From Seriola aureovittata (taxonomy: Eukaryota; Chordata; Actinopteri; Carangiformes; Carangidae): DNA of 64,000 nucleotides. Where the stretch lies: positions 22,075,001-22,139,000 of the forward strand of contig NC_079376.1 in assembly GCF_021018895.1 (NCBI RefSeq). The letters run 5' to 3'. The notes under the pieces were generated by a model. That model searched no databases. It was not told the DNA's origin and saw only the letters and a list, made by a program, of their open reading frames with translations. Shown one piece after another: positions 43,121-55,403 of the stretch; positions within the stretch are counted from its first letter, which is position 1, and each line of letters begins with the position of its first letter. The translations under genes and the position numbers were made by a program.

Positions 43121-43399
43121 GGAGATACATACACCCTGTCCAGCAGCAGGACCAGACACCACCTAAAGGTGATGCTGTGACACCACTCATCAGCCACTTT
43201 GACCCTGGTATTGTCCTGTTTACCAAATATGGCATAATCTTATACCCAGGAAACAGTGTTTGATTTCTCTGCCCAGATGATTGCACAAACGGAAGAATGT
43301 GTGGGCAAGAAATGATGTGAGCACGTACTGATGATGTCAACAGTTTTCCTTCTCGCTCATCAGTTGTTTAACATTGCTGAAATAGCTGATGACAAATCA

Positions 43400-43680
43400 G
43401 CCGGCTGACCTCTGAGCGTCATCATGTCTGTTTTTAGCAGTGTGCTCTGCAAACCTCGGCCCACTTGGCCTTAGAAGTCCTTGTCTTTCTCTTTCCTGCT
43501 GCCCGCGTCGCCCACACTCTCCCCTGGATAGCGGCGTACGGGCACAGCCTCTCCTCTCGCCTCCACTCCCCCTCCACTCTTCCCTCACCCACTGACCCAC
43601 TGGCGGAAAGCGTGGGGGCCATCTGTGGTGGAGAGGCTACTTTTAGTCTCCCAGGCTGCTATTTTCTCTCCACTGTTTTG
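43400..43680. other. GC-rich island of unknown function
   Basis: The composition rises sharply above the AT-rich surroundings. The block contains GCCCGCGTCGCCCACACTC, CGGCGTACGGGC and AAGCGTGGGGGCC (EGR-like). Open frames exist on both strands but none has good splice sites or protein-like composition. It may be a regulatory block or an exon of an unseen transcript. Confidence 0.35.
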
Positions 43681-44360
43681 TTTAAAAAACACAAAGCGCA
43701 GGCTGACTTACGCAATACTTGTCTCACTCGCTGGTTCTCCCTTCCATTGCTTCACAGGTCCTGTTTACACAACCCTCCATTTGGCCTGTGGCAATACCCT
43801 TACAGGAAGAATGACTGTCAAGTTTAGACTTCAGATGAATTATTCTTTTTACCAAATGAATGGAGGAATAAATGGTTCAAGACAGCAGTCTCTCCGCTGG
43901 GGCTGGATATTTATATTCACATTTAAGGTATAGCTGCTTGTATCAAGAGGGAAACTCATTCTGTCCATTTGCAAGACATTCAAAATATGACATTACTCTG
44001 TATTTTCAATAATATATAGTTTAAATGTATGGCAAAGAATAGACTGTACATTTAATGTGTTTTAACAGGCAAACCCGCAGTACTGTGTTGTATCCAAATA
44101 AGATTCTCCAACTTTGTTAAATTTTTATTCAGCTTTAAAGTTATGCGCTTAGCTACAACAATTCTCTAAACATTAGTGACTCGAGATAAAATGTAATGAT
44201 CTTAGTCTGTCTCTCTCTCTCTCTAAAATTGTCATCAAATCCAGCTAGTTTAAAAAAAAAGATATCATTGCAGATTTGAGACAAAAATTTGGATAATATT
44301 ATTGGAATTACAATTTGGGGTTTTCCAAACACATGACATTAAATATACTGTAGATCTGCT

Positions 44361-44361
<1 letters not shown>

Positions 44362-44419
<58 letters not shown>
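44362..44419. repeat. (CA)n microsatellite
   Basis: About 29 uninterrupted CA units. Confidence 0.97.
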
Positions 44420-44421
<2 letters not shown>

Positions 44422-44514
44422 AAGCTAAACTGAACTTGGAAATGTACACAAGTGCCCTCATACATATTGTAAAGACCTGAAGATCTGTGTTAAGGCACAG
44501 CAGTGCTTTGAGCT

Positions 44515-45240
44515 AAATGCTAATGTCAGTATGCTAACATGCTCACAATGACTATTCTGCATGCTGATGTTTAGCAGGTATAATGTTTATAATGTTCCAT
44601 ATCTTATTTTAACATGCCAACATTTAACAAAGAGTACAGATGGGGCTGATGGAATCACATTACGTCTGTAGAAAGGCCTATTGGGTCATATTGAAATTCC
44701 AAATTACAATTTCTGACTGATGATAGTAGCAGATTAAAACTCAGAGGACCATGAGGGGGATATGAATGTGTGTACCAAAATTCAGGGTAATCCGTTCAAT
44801 AGTTATAAAAATTTCATTCAAAAGCACAAATGTCAACCTCATGGTGGCGCTAGAGGAAAATTGAGACAGGATTACCTAAGTCATTAGGATACGTTGGCTG
44901 TGAACCATGAGTGTGTGTGCAACATTGAGCACCAGTCCATCTCGTAGCTGTTAGATATTTCATTGAATAAGCGGCACTAGATGAAGAGTCAGGGGGTGGA
45001 CACAGTCATCGGGGTTCTTTTGATGGGCACCATGAATCAATACCAACCTTCGTGACAATCCATCCAGCAACTGTCCACACATTTCACTAAAACCAAATAA
45101 TGTCAACTTAATGGTGCCACCAGAATTCGTAGGATTCATCCTCTGCACAAATTTCATGGCACTGTATCTTACAGATGTCCAGCTATTTCAGTCTGGACCA
45201 AAATGGTGGACGGATCAACCAGCCGACATACAGCCAGGCT
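44515..45240 (+). repeat. Large dispersed teleost repeat with internal units
   Basis: Starts with TGCTAATGTCAGTATGCTAACATGC-like sequence, runs through GTTTAGCAGGTATAATGTTTA and ends near ATTTCAGTCTGGACCAAAATGGTGGACGGATC. Inside, a motif order is repeated about three times: CAACCTCATGGTGGCGC, ACCATGAAT, TACCAAA, CAATCCATCCA and ATATTTCA. This is a common interspersed repeat in perciform genomes from memory. No coding frame is supported. Confidence 0.65.
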
Positions 45241-45659
45241 TCTGCTGGCTCGTGAAAATATTGATTATAGCCACTTTAGATTTGGGGAATCCTCACAGAA
45301 GAGGTTTTTTTGCAACAATTTACATGATACTATTGTTCTGCATTATCTAAACAGAAGTGAGAAATGCAAACAAAGTCCCTCAAGATATTTTAAAAATAAA
45401 AAAGAGGTGACATTTCAAAGAGGTTAACATTTAAAAGGTTAACATACAGTATAGGTTTAGCCACTCCTTCATCATGTGTATGTAGGTGTACTGTATATTG
45501 AAGTTGTTCAAAGGTTTTTGTACAATGTATAGCATATATTCTTTGTCCTTAGGCTCATAATTTTATCTTGATTTTGGAAAATACTTTTGATGAATTATAA
45601 CTCCCCCTAAAACCACAAATTACTGATTAAATAAACAAGTAACAAGATGTTAATTAATG

Positions 45660-45735
45660 GATTTTTTAGATGTTGATGGGCGTATAGATACGAGAGTGAT
45701 ATTGGTCCTCTCATCTAACTATCAGAAAGAGAGAC
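45660..45735. repeat. GCTAAGCTAAC-family repeat, fragment
   Basis: GAGAGTGATATTGGTCCTCTCATCTAACTATCAGAAAGAGAG corresponds in order to the distal part of the family at 23180 and 52738. Only this part is recognisable. Confidence 0.45.
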
Positions 45736-46465
45736 GTGCTTCAATACAAAATCCTCCCATTTTAAAACCCAGCATATGTTGTCATAGGTGTGGTACCTAA
45801 GAAGCAACACTATGTATTGACCCTGTGATGCCATAGATAATGGTAACACAAAAGGTATGTATGTGCCATATGAAAGTATGAAGTCATGGTTTCAGACAGA
45901 GTGACTGAGATTTTTGCTGACAGCAACGGAAAAAAGAGAAATGATCTAAGTTGCAAGTTAAACAGCTGATAGACACTGATGCTAAAGATAGCTACTTTGA
46001 CCACAAGTCAATCTTGTGCTCAAAACCATGGTGATCTTTAACACATGACATCGACATCCATTTTTCTTTCTTTTCATTCAGCAAAATCAAGCTGAACAAT
46101 TCAGCTGTAGTCCACAGTCCAGTCGGATTTTAGCCATAGCAGTGAGTGTTTACCTACAGTCACACTTTGCTAAAAATATCTCTCCAGGGGCGGGAAGTTA
46201 AATATACATGTGCAACCTTTTCCATAAGATGTTAGCCACACCATGCTGGCCTTTAAGAGAATTTTCCTCTGCAGCGTGTTTCTATTTGAGTATTATTCCA
46301 GTCATATTCATTCTTGTGGAACAAAACGTGGTGAAACTCTGAGTGGAAATTATGGCATCTCTTTCTGGGAACACAACCTTGATTTATGACCTGCAGTCAC
46401 TCTCAAAAGTCAAATTAATGCGCAATTGCCATCTGACTTTGTCCAGTGACAGATCATTATGTGTT

Positions 46466-46470
<5 letters not shown>

Positions 46471-46516
<46 letters not shown>

Positions 46517-46528
46517 GTGTGTGTGTGT
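46471..46528. repeat. (TG)n microsatellite
   Basis: About 29 GT units with one GC interruption. Confidence 0.96.
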
Positions 46529-46794
46529 ACAACCAGGTCATGATGACCTGAAAGAGTGCTGTTTTTTGATTGTTACTGGATTTAAAAAGACATTTTCAAA
46601 TACAACGTCTGTAGTGCAAAATAAATATTGAAAATAAATATTGATCCTCTGCCTATGCATTGATTAAATTGTGAAAAATATTGAGACAATTAAAGACAAA
46701 AAGTTACATAGAATTTATTCAGTGAAAAGTTCTGGGCAATAAAATGAAAAACTATGATTTCTTTAGAATATAAAACTCTGTCTATCACTGTCTG

Positions 46795-47170
46795 GCAGTT
46801 CTACTAAGTATTTAATTTGTCATTTTTATGCTACTTCATATTTTTATTCTCATACACTACATATGAGAGGGAAATATTGTATTTTTTACTCCACCACATT
46901 TACCTGTCAGCTAAGCTATAGTCTCTAATTACTTGGCATATCAGGATTTACATTTACATTTACTCATTTCATCACTGCCAATAATAGAACATGTATAATA
47001 AAAATATTCTTTCATTTTGCATAATGAGTACATTTACTTTTGATACCTTGTAACTGATAAGGTTTATGTACTTTTACTTGAGCAAAGGGACTTTTTACTT
47101 GTAATACAGTATCGTTATAGTGTGTAACGTGCTACCTAAATGAAGTATGTGAACACCTCTTTCACCACTG
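46795..47170. repeat. ACTTGTACTTTACTT-family repeat, copy
   Basis: Contains GAGAGGGAAATATTGTATTTTTTACTCCACCACATTTACC, then GTACTTTTACTTGAGCAAAGG and an end GTGAACACCTCTTTCACCACTGC. It shares ordered blocks with the copy at 29624-29935. Confidence 0.6.
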
Positions 47171-47439
47171 CTGACAGTATCACACAGTGTATATTTTGTT
47201 TCAGCATGTATTAGCTCATTGAAGCTTTATGCTGTGAAATGTTCAAACCCAACAGCTCACAGTTATCCCAGGATAGTGTGTTTGTACACAGTTTTGAGAT
47301 TGTCATGACTGGAACACACCAGCAGTCTGTTGAAGAGTTAAAGCAAGAAGAATGATTGTAGATGAGAAGTTTCTAATAATTACAGATAAATACTCATACA
47401 TAAGCATATGCTAAAGCTGCCAGGCTTTTTACCTCAAGG

Positions 47440-47535
47440 AGGAGTTGTGACAGCATCGACCCAGTTTTAATCTCCTTACACTGGCTCCCAGTACTGATTA
47501 CCTTTAAGATTCCCATGGCCGTCCTGCTTGCTGTA
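47440..47535 (+). pseudogene. Short LINE-like reverse transcriptase scrap
   Basis: A frame reads PVLISLHWLPV and then TFKI, the style of the C-terminal part of fish LINE reverse transcriptases (LHWLPV...FKI). Only about 30 codons are recognisable, so it is a dead fragment. No other LINE sequence is clear nearby. Confidence 0.4.
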
Positions 47536-48059
47536 TTTCTTTTATAGCAATGACACGAATCTGAATCTAGTTTAAGATGGGCAAAGGTTTGATCTAAAGC
47601 CCTGCTGGTAATTCTTGTGTTTCAGAAGAGTTGGGCTTTACATGTACAGTGTAATTAAAATAGCAAATAAGCAGACAAACAGACAAACAAAACAATTAAC
47701 AATACAATAAAATTGGCTAGAAATGGGTACAGTTCTGGTTTGCTGGTGGCCAGCACTTAATCTTTGTTGTGAAAGAATTCATATCTAGAATTAATCTGAT
47801 TTCAGTTGGTAATATATTCCAAAAGGTTGACAGCCCTTTATATTTTATAAACTGATCATGTGTTTTTATGTAAAATCTTAATCTGGCAGGTTAATGTGCT
47901 GGAGTAACAAGTGCAATGGACAGAGGTTTTACAGTCAGTATAATAAACTTAACAGTAGAGAACAACAGGGGGCAGCAGAGTGTTTTAGTTCAACCAATGA
48001 CATGTCCTGACCAGACTACTGTATCTTGATAACACAGGGAAGAGAGCTGATTCAATGAG

Positions 48060-48260
48060 AGCAGTAGGAATCACAGCATGCTCCAGCGGCTCTCGTCACT
48101 GGCTTCGTATGGAAGCACTACACTTAGATGAAGGATGAAACCGGACCAGCCGCGGCCAAGATGAACAGAGGCAGGGGGCCCCGGGGTGCTACTTCCTCTC
48201 TTCCCTCTCTTGGCAGTGGCATAATTGCTGAGGTTGCCTAGCGACCGGAAGCCTGGAAAC
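48060..48260. other. GC-rich island with RFX X-box-like motif
   Basis: Contains GTTGCCTAGCGAC, one base from a standard RFX X-box, and CCGGACCAGCCGCGGCC. On the minus strand a good acceptor-like tract (CTTCTGTTTCCAG) precedes an open frame reading SLGNLSNYATAKRGKRGSS. No in-frame donor follows, so an exon is not supported. Confidence 0.35.
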
Positions 48261-49728
48261 AGAAGGTGTCACTTGTTACCTCAGAGCTAGATTTAGCCAA
48301 ATTGTAAAATAGCCACTGGTGGATCATGAGCAGGGGTCATGTTACTAAAGATAAGAAGCAGAAGGCAGGAGGAGAGGGAGAGATCAGAAAATAGACAGAG
48401 GTCACTGTGATGGCCATTGATTCATGTCGCTATATTGTTTTTCTGGGAATGTCTAAATTAGCCATCCATCCGATCGACAATAATGTAAAACAATCTGATT
48501 TTATGACAATAATGTGGAGTAATAATAAATGGTATTTTTATGCATATTGGGCTAAAATGACAAAACACATTTGTAAGTTAATAGGGTTTTTGGTTACAGG
48601 TAATTACAGATACACAACAGTATACAACTTACATTTACAGCTCTATGACTACACCCATATTTAAAGACTCATTCCCCACCCTTTACACTGTTTGGGATCA
48701 AACCACAGGTGTGTGTTGCAATAAGCATGAATAAGTGACCACTGTCAAAAAAAGCAAATGACAAAGTAGTTTTATTACAAGTGCTTTACATCATAATATT
48801 TCTTCACCACCCATTTTGTGTCTGTTCTAACAGTGAGCTCGCTGGGGTCAATTACAGGCCACTAAAAGTGGGAGTGAAGAGCTATAGTTCCAATATGTAG
48901 GAGGAGATCAGTTCTATCAGTGTTGATGCACTTTGAAACACTCATCCACAGAGCCTGACAGAGGTAAATTAATTTATTACACAATTCATGTAATTACTTT
49001 CTAGTAATGATTTAGCAGATATATTCATAAAAACTGCAGATAACAATATTTGTACATTAACAATAAAACAAAAGGCTGCTCTTTGTGATGAGCCCACAGT
49101 TCCTCTCAACCCAGCAACAAACGTCAAAGTTAGCAGTTGGCTTTTGTAATATAGCTGAGCATTTAGCAGCTGCAGAGCCACACATTTTTCTCTGGAGGTG
49201 GTGGAGAACAAAACAGAGCTAAAAGTTGAATGAAAGTTAGACTGTATTTATTCATCATTTGCCCAGGAACATCACAGGCCACAACTCAGTGGCCATGTTG
49301 CTCTGTGTCATGGATTTTTAAATAGGCAATTGTTTGCTAACATGTACACCATATTAAATTTATAAGGTGATGATATGTTAATGTTGTGTTATTGTTGTGA
49401 CCCCACCAAAAATGAATGAATGCAGGTTTAATAACATAAAAGTTATGTTTGTTTTAGGTTTTTATGGAGAGGAACTAACGTTTAGCTAACTTTGTACATT
49501 TCTCTTTCAGCTAGCTACTTTATCTGAAATGATGAAAACATAATGGAAAATCATGCTAGGCTAGTGTTATTAATGTACAAGTGAAGGATTATTACTACAT
49601 TTGACCAAGCTAAAATGCAAACAAGCTGAACTGTAATCCCACTGTGAAAAAACCCTTTTCTTTACATGTATGCCATAACTTATCATTATGTAGGCTATAC
49701 ATGCTCTTGAGTATTTGTGTCACAAATA

Positions 49729-49730
49729 TT

Positions 49731-49764
<34 letters not shown>

Positions 49765-49840
49765 GTATTCTTTATTTATAGATCACTTTTCTAAACCAAC
49801 TCTAAAAAGCACTTTACACAAAGCATCAGAATAAGACACG
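49729..49840. repeat. (AAT)n microsatellite joined to a repeat end
   Basis: About 11 AAT units run into TTTATTTATAGATCACTTTTCTAAA and AGCACTTTACAC. This resembles the start of the dispersed repeat at 54459 (TATAGTGCTTTTCTAG, AAGCACTTTACAC). A repeat end next to AAT units suggests an old insertion. Confidence 0.5.
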
Positions 49841-50149
49841 CATGTCACATGTGCCTAACCCAGATAATTAGCCTGAGTCAAGTCTTTTTTAATTATATAT
49901 CCCAGATTTATTTATATGCCTCAGACGGCTTTAAAATTCACACAATATACCACATCCTCTATTTTTACCATCTACTGTTGTCTTAAGTACTGGCAACATG
50001 TGCATTGTGTTATGATTAAGCCTTTGACTGGACATCACGCCCAATGGCACCAATTAGATCCTTGTAAACAATCAGTTCATTTCTAAAAGTCTTTATTCTC
50101 AGAATCATTTCCCAGCAAGATCGAGTCATTCAAGGCCTGTCAATCTAGT

Positions 50150-50650
50150 TCCTGACATTTTTCTGTCCTTTCCTCATTGTCTGTGTCGTCATCCTGCTTC
50201 CGCTCTTCTGTCCTTAGCTCCCCGTTATTAGACTCTCATCCCCTCATCTCCTCCTCCTCCCCGCTCCTTCTATTTCTCTCTGCATTTTCTCACCCATCCA
50301 TGTCTCCTTGCCTCCAACAAGCCCAGCCTACCATCCTACAATCTGTACTATAGCTCGCTCTTCTTCTTTCCTGTCCCCATTCATCCCCATTATTTACTTT
50401 TTCTGCATCTCCCACTGTCACCTTCTCTCAGGCTTCCACTCACTGTTGTTTAAATGCCCCCCCCCCCCCAGCCCCCTCCACCATATACCTCCATCTCTGC
50501 CTCCATCTCTGGTGCGCACACAGCGGATGGCGGCAGCCCACTCAGTCCTCTCAGGGAGCAGAAGGTTTGTCCACTCCCACTCAGGCTTTGCGTCATGGAA
50601 CACAGCGAAATAGAGACAGAGGAGAGAGAACAGATGGGAGGAGGACACAC
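50150..50650. other. Pyrimidine-rich, GC-rich island
   Basis: Long C/T runs include a stretch of 12 C at about 50458-50469. A minus-strand frame reads MTQSLSGSGQTF onward to EMEAEME, followed by a donor-like GTATAT. I found no second exon for it, and the four-exon gene does not need it. It is left as unexplained non-coding or a candidate exon. Confidence 0.25.
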
Positions 50651-51979
50651 TGGCTGCCTGTTTTATAACATTACTCCTAACAATGCTGTGGTCATCAGTA
50701 CGACTATGTAAAATAGCAAGCTATTGTAGACTCATCAAGCAGGCCTATATATAGGCCTGTGCTCAATATAGAGGGGCAGGAACTCACACTTTTGACGTGA
50801 AGAGGAAAATTTGTCCCACACTTTGAGAAAAGGTTAAAAAATGTGTTCATGACTCTGAAAAGATTATGCAGGTAAGGTAACGCAGTGCTTTGTAAGAATT
50901 CTAACCTTAAAGGATTATTCCATGTACATAATAATTTAAACAAGTATCAAAAAGATTTTTTTATTCTTAAGTTACTTATTTTTTTAAAAACTGGAACCAA
51001 CTTTTCAGGCCATAAGCTCACTCTCACAGACCTTCTGCCTATGTGGAAATCTAATCTGAGGGCTTCACAATCACAAGCCTGGTGTAACCATAGCGACCTG
51101 ATGCACATCAGTGCATGACATCATAACCGACACAATCACTCCCATTTACGCAAGTGGAACAACAATTCAGTCTATTCTGCTGGGCTATTATTATTTCTCC
51201 CTGTACCAGCTCCTACCTATGACTTTAAACAAGCATTGCATAAGATTCTGGTTGCAAATGATGACAATAAAAAAAAAGAGGTGCTATATTCTATAAACGG
51301 CACTGGGGATAGTGATAATACAGCACGTTCAAATGCAAATGCTGTTTACTGGATTTACACAAGAACAAAACAAAAATGAGATTTGTGGCAACACGTAAAC
51401 AAGAGATTACATCTTTTCGCTGCAAAAGCTGAACACGAACAGTCAAATCTGGGTCATGCTGAAAGCAAAAATCCACCCTGGGAGAGAATCCCCATGTTTT
51501 TTCCCAATGATCTTAGACAGCTGGATTAAGACACACAGACATAGACAAGTTGCTTCAAAAGCTCCAGAGAGAGAAAAGACCAGTTTGTGATGTGATCAAG
51601 CAGCATTTTCTGGAACAGCCTCACTGATAATGAATTAAAGTCTGAATGTGAGGACATCCTGACGGTACCCAGGGTGTTTTTCTGGGTATGTGCGAATGTC
51701 TTTTGGATCAGTGCTGCGATGTAAGTAAAGATGTGGGTGTAAGAGCATAATGAAATGTTCTGAAAGTCCACAAAATCAGCCACCTCCAAATTGTCAGAGG
51801 TGTAGATCCACAGTTTAGCTCGATTTCAGCATTTCAGCGTGAGAGCTGCTGAGTTAATTATGATCTTGAGCATAAAATGTGTTATTTTATTCAACTGTGG
51901 CTTTTACCCTTGAAACAGCAGTTGTCAGGCAACCAAGACAAAGTCCAGTACATAACTCCCTGTAAAAAACACAACTTTT

Positions 51980-52818
51980 TTTCTGTAGATTCAACAAACA
52001 AGACATTAACTTAACATAGCATGAAATCATAGCATCTGTAAACAGAGGGAACAGCTAACCTGAATCTATATATAAGTTATCGAATCTACCCTCTAAAGCA
52101 CATTAACACGTTTTATCTTGTTTGTTTAATCTGAACAAATTCAAAGTAAAAAGCTGCATCTGGTTTAGTTTCCTTGCACATAGCAAGGTTGTTTCCCCTG
52201 GTTTCCAAACAGTCTTTGTGATAAGCTAACTGCCTGCTGTAGCTTCATATTTAAAGGTCCCATATAATATAAAGCTAGATGTCAATTTCTTTTTTGATTA
52301 TAAATCAGGTTTTATATTAATAGTGTGAAAGTATCAAAGCGCTCAGTCCATGGAGAAATGCACACAGCCCATATTCAGAAGCTGAGCCTTAAAACCAGCC
52401 GTCATGTCACAACAAAGCAGTCACCACTCTCAGCCATGCCCCAAGCCCCACCCACCTGGACCCACCATCCAACCTTGCATGATTTGGTTTTATCAGTGTT
52501 TACCTGAATCTGCTATATTTTTATTTTATCACTCAGAAAACAGTCAGCAAATCAGAAGAGAGGCTCAGAGCCTCCTCTCTTCTGATTGGCTCACCGACCT
52601 GTCGTTTCTAGTGCTCCAGAGGGAAGCCTGAGAGAGGAGATGTAAAACTAAATTACTTAAAACCAGAAATAAATCTTTTTATGGATCAAAACTTCATATA
52701 AAACACTGAAAAAGTGTAACATATGGGACCTTTAATGTACATATATGAGTGATATCAGTCTTCTCATGAAACACTTGGTGAGGGAGCAAATACATATATT
52801 TCCCAAACTGTCAAAAAA
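51980..52818. repeat. GCTAAGCTAAC-family repeat, copy split by an insertion
   Basis: The left part ends GATAAGCTAACTGCCTGCTGTAGCTTCATA near 52250. The right part resumes at 52738 with ATATATGAGTGATATCAGTCTTCTCATGA and ends ATTTCCCAAACTGTC. The order matches the unbroken copy at 23180-23480. The 485-bp segment between them is a separate element with inverted ends. Confidence 0.6.
52251..52735. mobile_element. Non-autonomous transposon with TTAA-flanked ends, nested in a repeat
   Basis: Left end TTAAAGGTCCCATAT is the exact reverse complement of the right end ATATGGGACCTTTAA. TTAA at both outer edges fits a TTAA target, as used by piggyBac-group elements. No transposase frame is present. Inside, 52550-52563 and 52574-52587 are perfect inverted 14-mers (AATCAGAAGAGAGG and complement) with a 10-base loop. 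A CTGATTGGC CCAAT word follows. Confidence 0.75.
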
Positions 52819-54458
52819 AACTATTTAAAACAATTTCGGTTGACTGGCACGTTGGCCCATACCAGGAAAAACCATGGGCCAAGGCACCATTAAATTTGTA
52901 GAAAATATTTTTTCCCACTGAGGATGAATTCTGTTCTGGTTATACCATGCTTCTTTGCTCTTTAGTGCCATTTTTAAATCAAAATGTCCTCCTGTACTGA
53001 CTCTTAAGTCCATGAAAGGGTATGTCAAAAACTACTGACCAAAAACATAAAACACTGTGGTATGTTACAGAACTAATGACATGCCAAGGTTCCCAAAACC
53101 CCAACTCAAATCCAAATGTACTACCCTACATTCTGAATAGATGAGTTGTTTTCCAAAGCCAGATCAGCATTTTTTTCCCCTGAGATTTTTTCCTGCAGGA
53201 GATGAAGTTAATGTGACTTCATCAGTCTCAAGGCTTATGAGTCACAAACTCAACTGAACTGAGCAGTTAAATCAGTCACAACATTCAGCACTAAGGTGCG
53301 TCATGACTGATGTCCGAGGTGCTGATCCTGGGACCACCAGGGATGAGGGAGCTGTCTATGGTACTAACCGTCACAGATCTGCTGACAGGCAGGATTCCTG
53401 CTGCTAACAAATTAAATATTCTCTGGGCGGATTTTCAGTTCGTAACACAGATTTTACTGCAATGCAATTATTATCATTTATTTATTTATATCCATTTATA
53501 GTGCTCCTGTCATTAGAGACATTGGAAAGGCTTGTGCTGGAATTGAACAAAGCCCACTACAGTCAGGACTCAATCTTGACATGTGGTGACCCTTCCTTTG
53601 GCATCTCTTTTGTCACCTACAACAACACTTATCATGGACATTTTTGCCCTCATATGCATCAAATTTGCTGTGAATATGAATCTTTATATTTTTATTGACC
53701 CCCTGACCTTTCTTCCAGCACAACTGTCCACTTATAGATAAGACATTATGGAATATAATTAAAATTGTAGCCATTTCATGTTATAAATTGACCCCTCTAG
53801 ATTTTTGTTTATTTCTATTTTGTTTATCATAACTAGTTCTTCATTATGTTGCAACCAACTCCAGGTGCTCCCACTGTACATTAATGATTAAAAGTGAACA
53901 CTTTCATATGGCAGATGAGTATTTCTCTGATGTAGAGCTGCAGGCAGGGTTAGGCAGGGTGTGGGATAGCCTGCCTATCACACACTCGAAAGGACACTAA
54001 CTACAGATAGTTTGTTGTAGATGGTTCAGAGTCAGACGTGGTGAGGTGACGTGATGAAAACACTTCACGAGTACACCTTTTGTTATTCATTTCTTCCCTT
54101 TATAAAATAGTTAATAGGGTGCTGTGCTGACGCAAAACGAGGAGTTGTGAACCAGTGTGTGGTGCTCGCTGCCTCTGAGTCTGTGTGTGTGTGTGTGTGT
54201 GTGTGAGTCATCGTGTCACCTACTGTGCTCGGGTTGGTAGGTCAAAAGAACAGCAAACTGTTGTTGTGACAGTTAATAATACGCAGGTTGGTGCTTGTTC
54301 GGTGGAGGAGGCCTGTGTGTATGTCCAGGTGTGCTCAGGAGTGTGCTGCTTAAAAACATTAACAATCAGCCAGTGGAGGCAATCATCATCATTTAACATG
54401 CGCTTCGTCAGCCTGTGCTATGATTGTTAATTTGATTAGACTTAATAATTATGGTAAA

Positions 54459-54740
54459 TGGACTGCACTCATATAGTGCTTTTCTAGTCTTATCGACCAC
54501 TCAAAGCACTTTACACTCAAGTTACATTCATATATATATATATATATATATACATGTAGTACATAGCATTTGTTCTACCACACACACACACACACTCACA
54601 CACAAATGATAAACCAAGGACAATTTGGGGTTCACTATCTTGCCCAAGGACACTTCAACATGCAGACTGGACGAGCTGGGAATCAAACCAATGATATTCT
54701 GATCAGTGGATGACCCACTCGACCTCCCGAGCCACAGTTG
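54459..54740 (+). repeat. Dispersed teleost repeat ending in GAGCCACAG
   Basis: Ordered blocks: TATAGTGCTTTTCTAGTCTT, ACCACTCAAAGCACTTTACAC, a CA-rich middle, TTGGGGTTCACTATCTTGCC, CAAGGACACTTCAACATGC, GGGAATCAAACCA and CTCCCGAGCCACAG. This order is a widespread repeat in fish genomes as I recall. A TA microsatellite (about 54531-54551) sits inside. Confidence 0.7.
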
Positions 54741-55403
54741 TTCACTTTGTATGATGCAAAGTGAACAGTATTTAGATTTCCTTATGAGCAGTTACAAACA
54801 GTAGCAATCCTTCAGTTAAAGTGTTAATTTTTTTTTTTTTTAAAGCTGCACTTTTCATATGGCTCAAACAAGTAAGTGTCACTCACAGTGACAAAGCTAC
54901 GGAGATTTGTTGGCAAACACTGTGATAAATCTTCAGTCTGTGGGTCTGTTTAGCATCTTTCAATTCATTTTGTTTTGGTTCATCAATCACAAACCAACTG
55001 TACACTTCCTGCTCCGAACCAAACTGCAGATCAACAAAGTTAGCAACTAGCTAGTCAACACAGTGGAGCATTTAGCAGCTAGAGAGGTCTCACAAAGCAG
55101 CACATACACAATAATGAGGAGCAGTGCTCAAAAGCTTGTTTATTCTGTACCTTTACATTCATTACATCACCAGAAACACGACTCCAAATGAATGCTAGTG
55201 TTGCCCTGTGTTTGCTAAATGTGTGAATATAGGCATTTGCCACTGCAATCATTTTCATAGTGTTTTCTGTGAAGTGTGAGGTATCCAAATTATTAGGTCA
55301 TAAAACTTCATCCTTGGTTGGAAATCATAGTTTGAATGGAGAATAGAGATGTGGACAAATTGATTACTCTCTTTCGCTATATATCTTATACCATTTTAGG
55401 ATT

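Noticed and set aside
48118..48233. Plus-strand frame beginning MKDETGPAAAKMNRG
   Set aside because: Short, with no splice partner, and no recognisable family; more likely part of a GC-rich non-coding island.
54600..54740. tRNA-like GGGAATCAAACCA stretch, suggesting a SINE head
   Set aside because: No A and B box pair in proper spacing; the block order fits a known dispersed repeat better.
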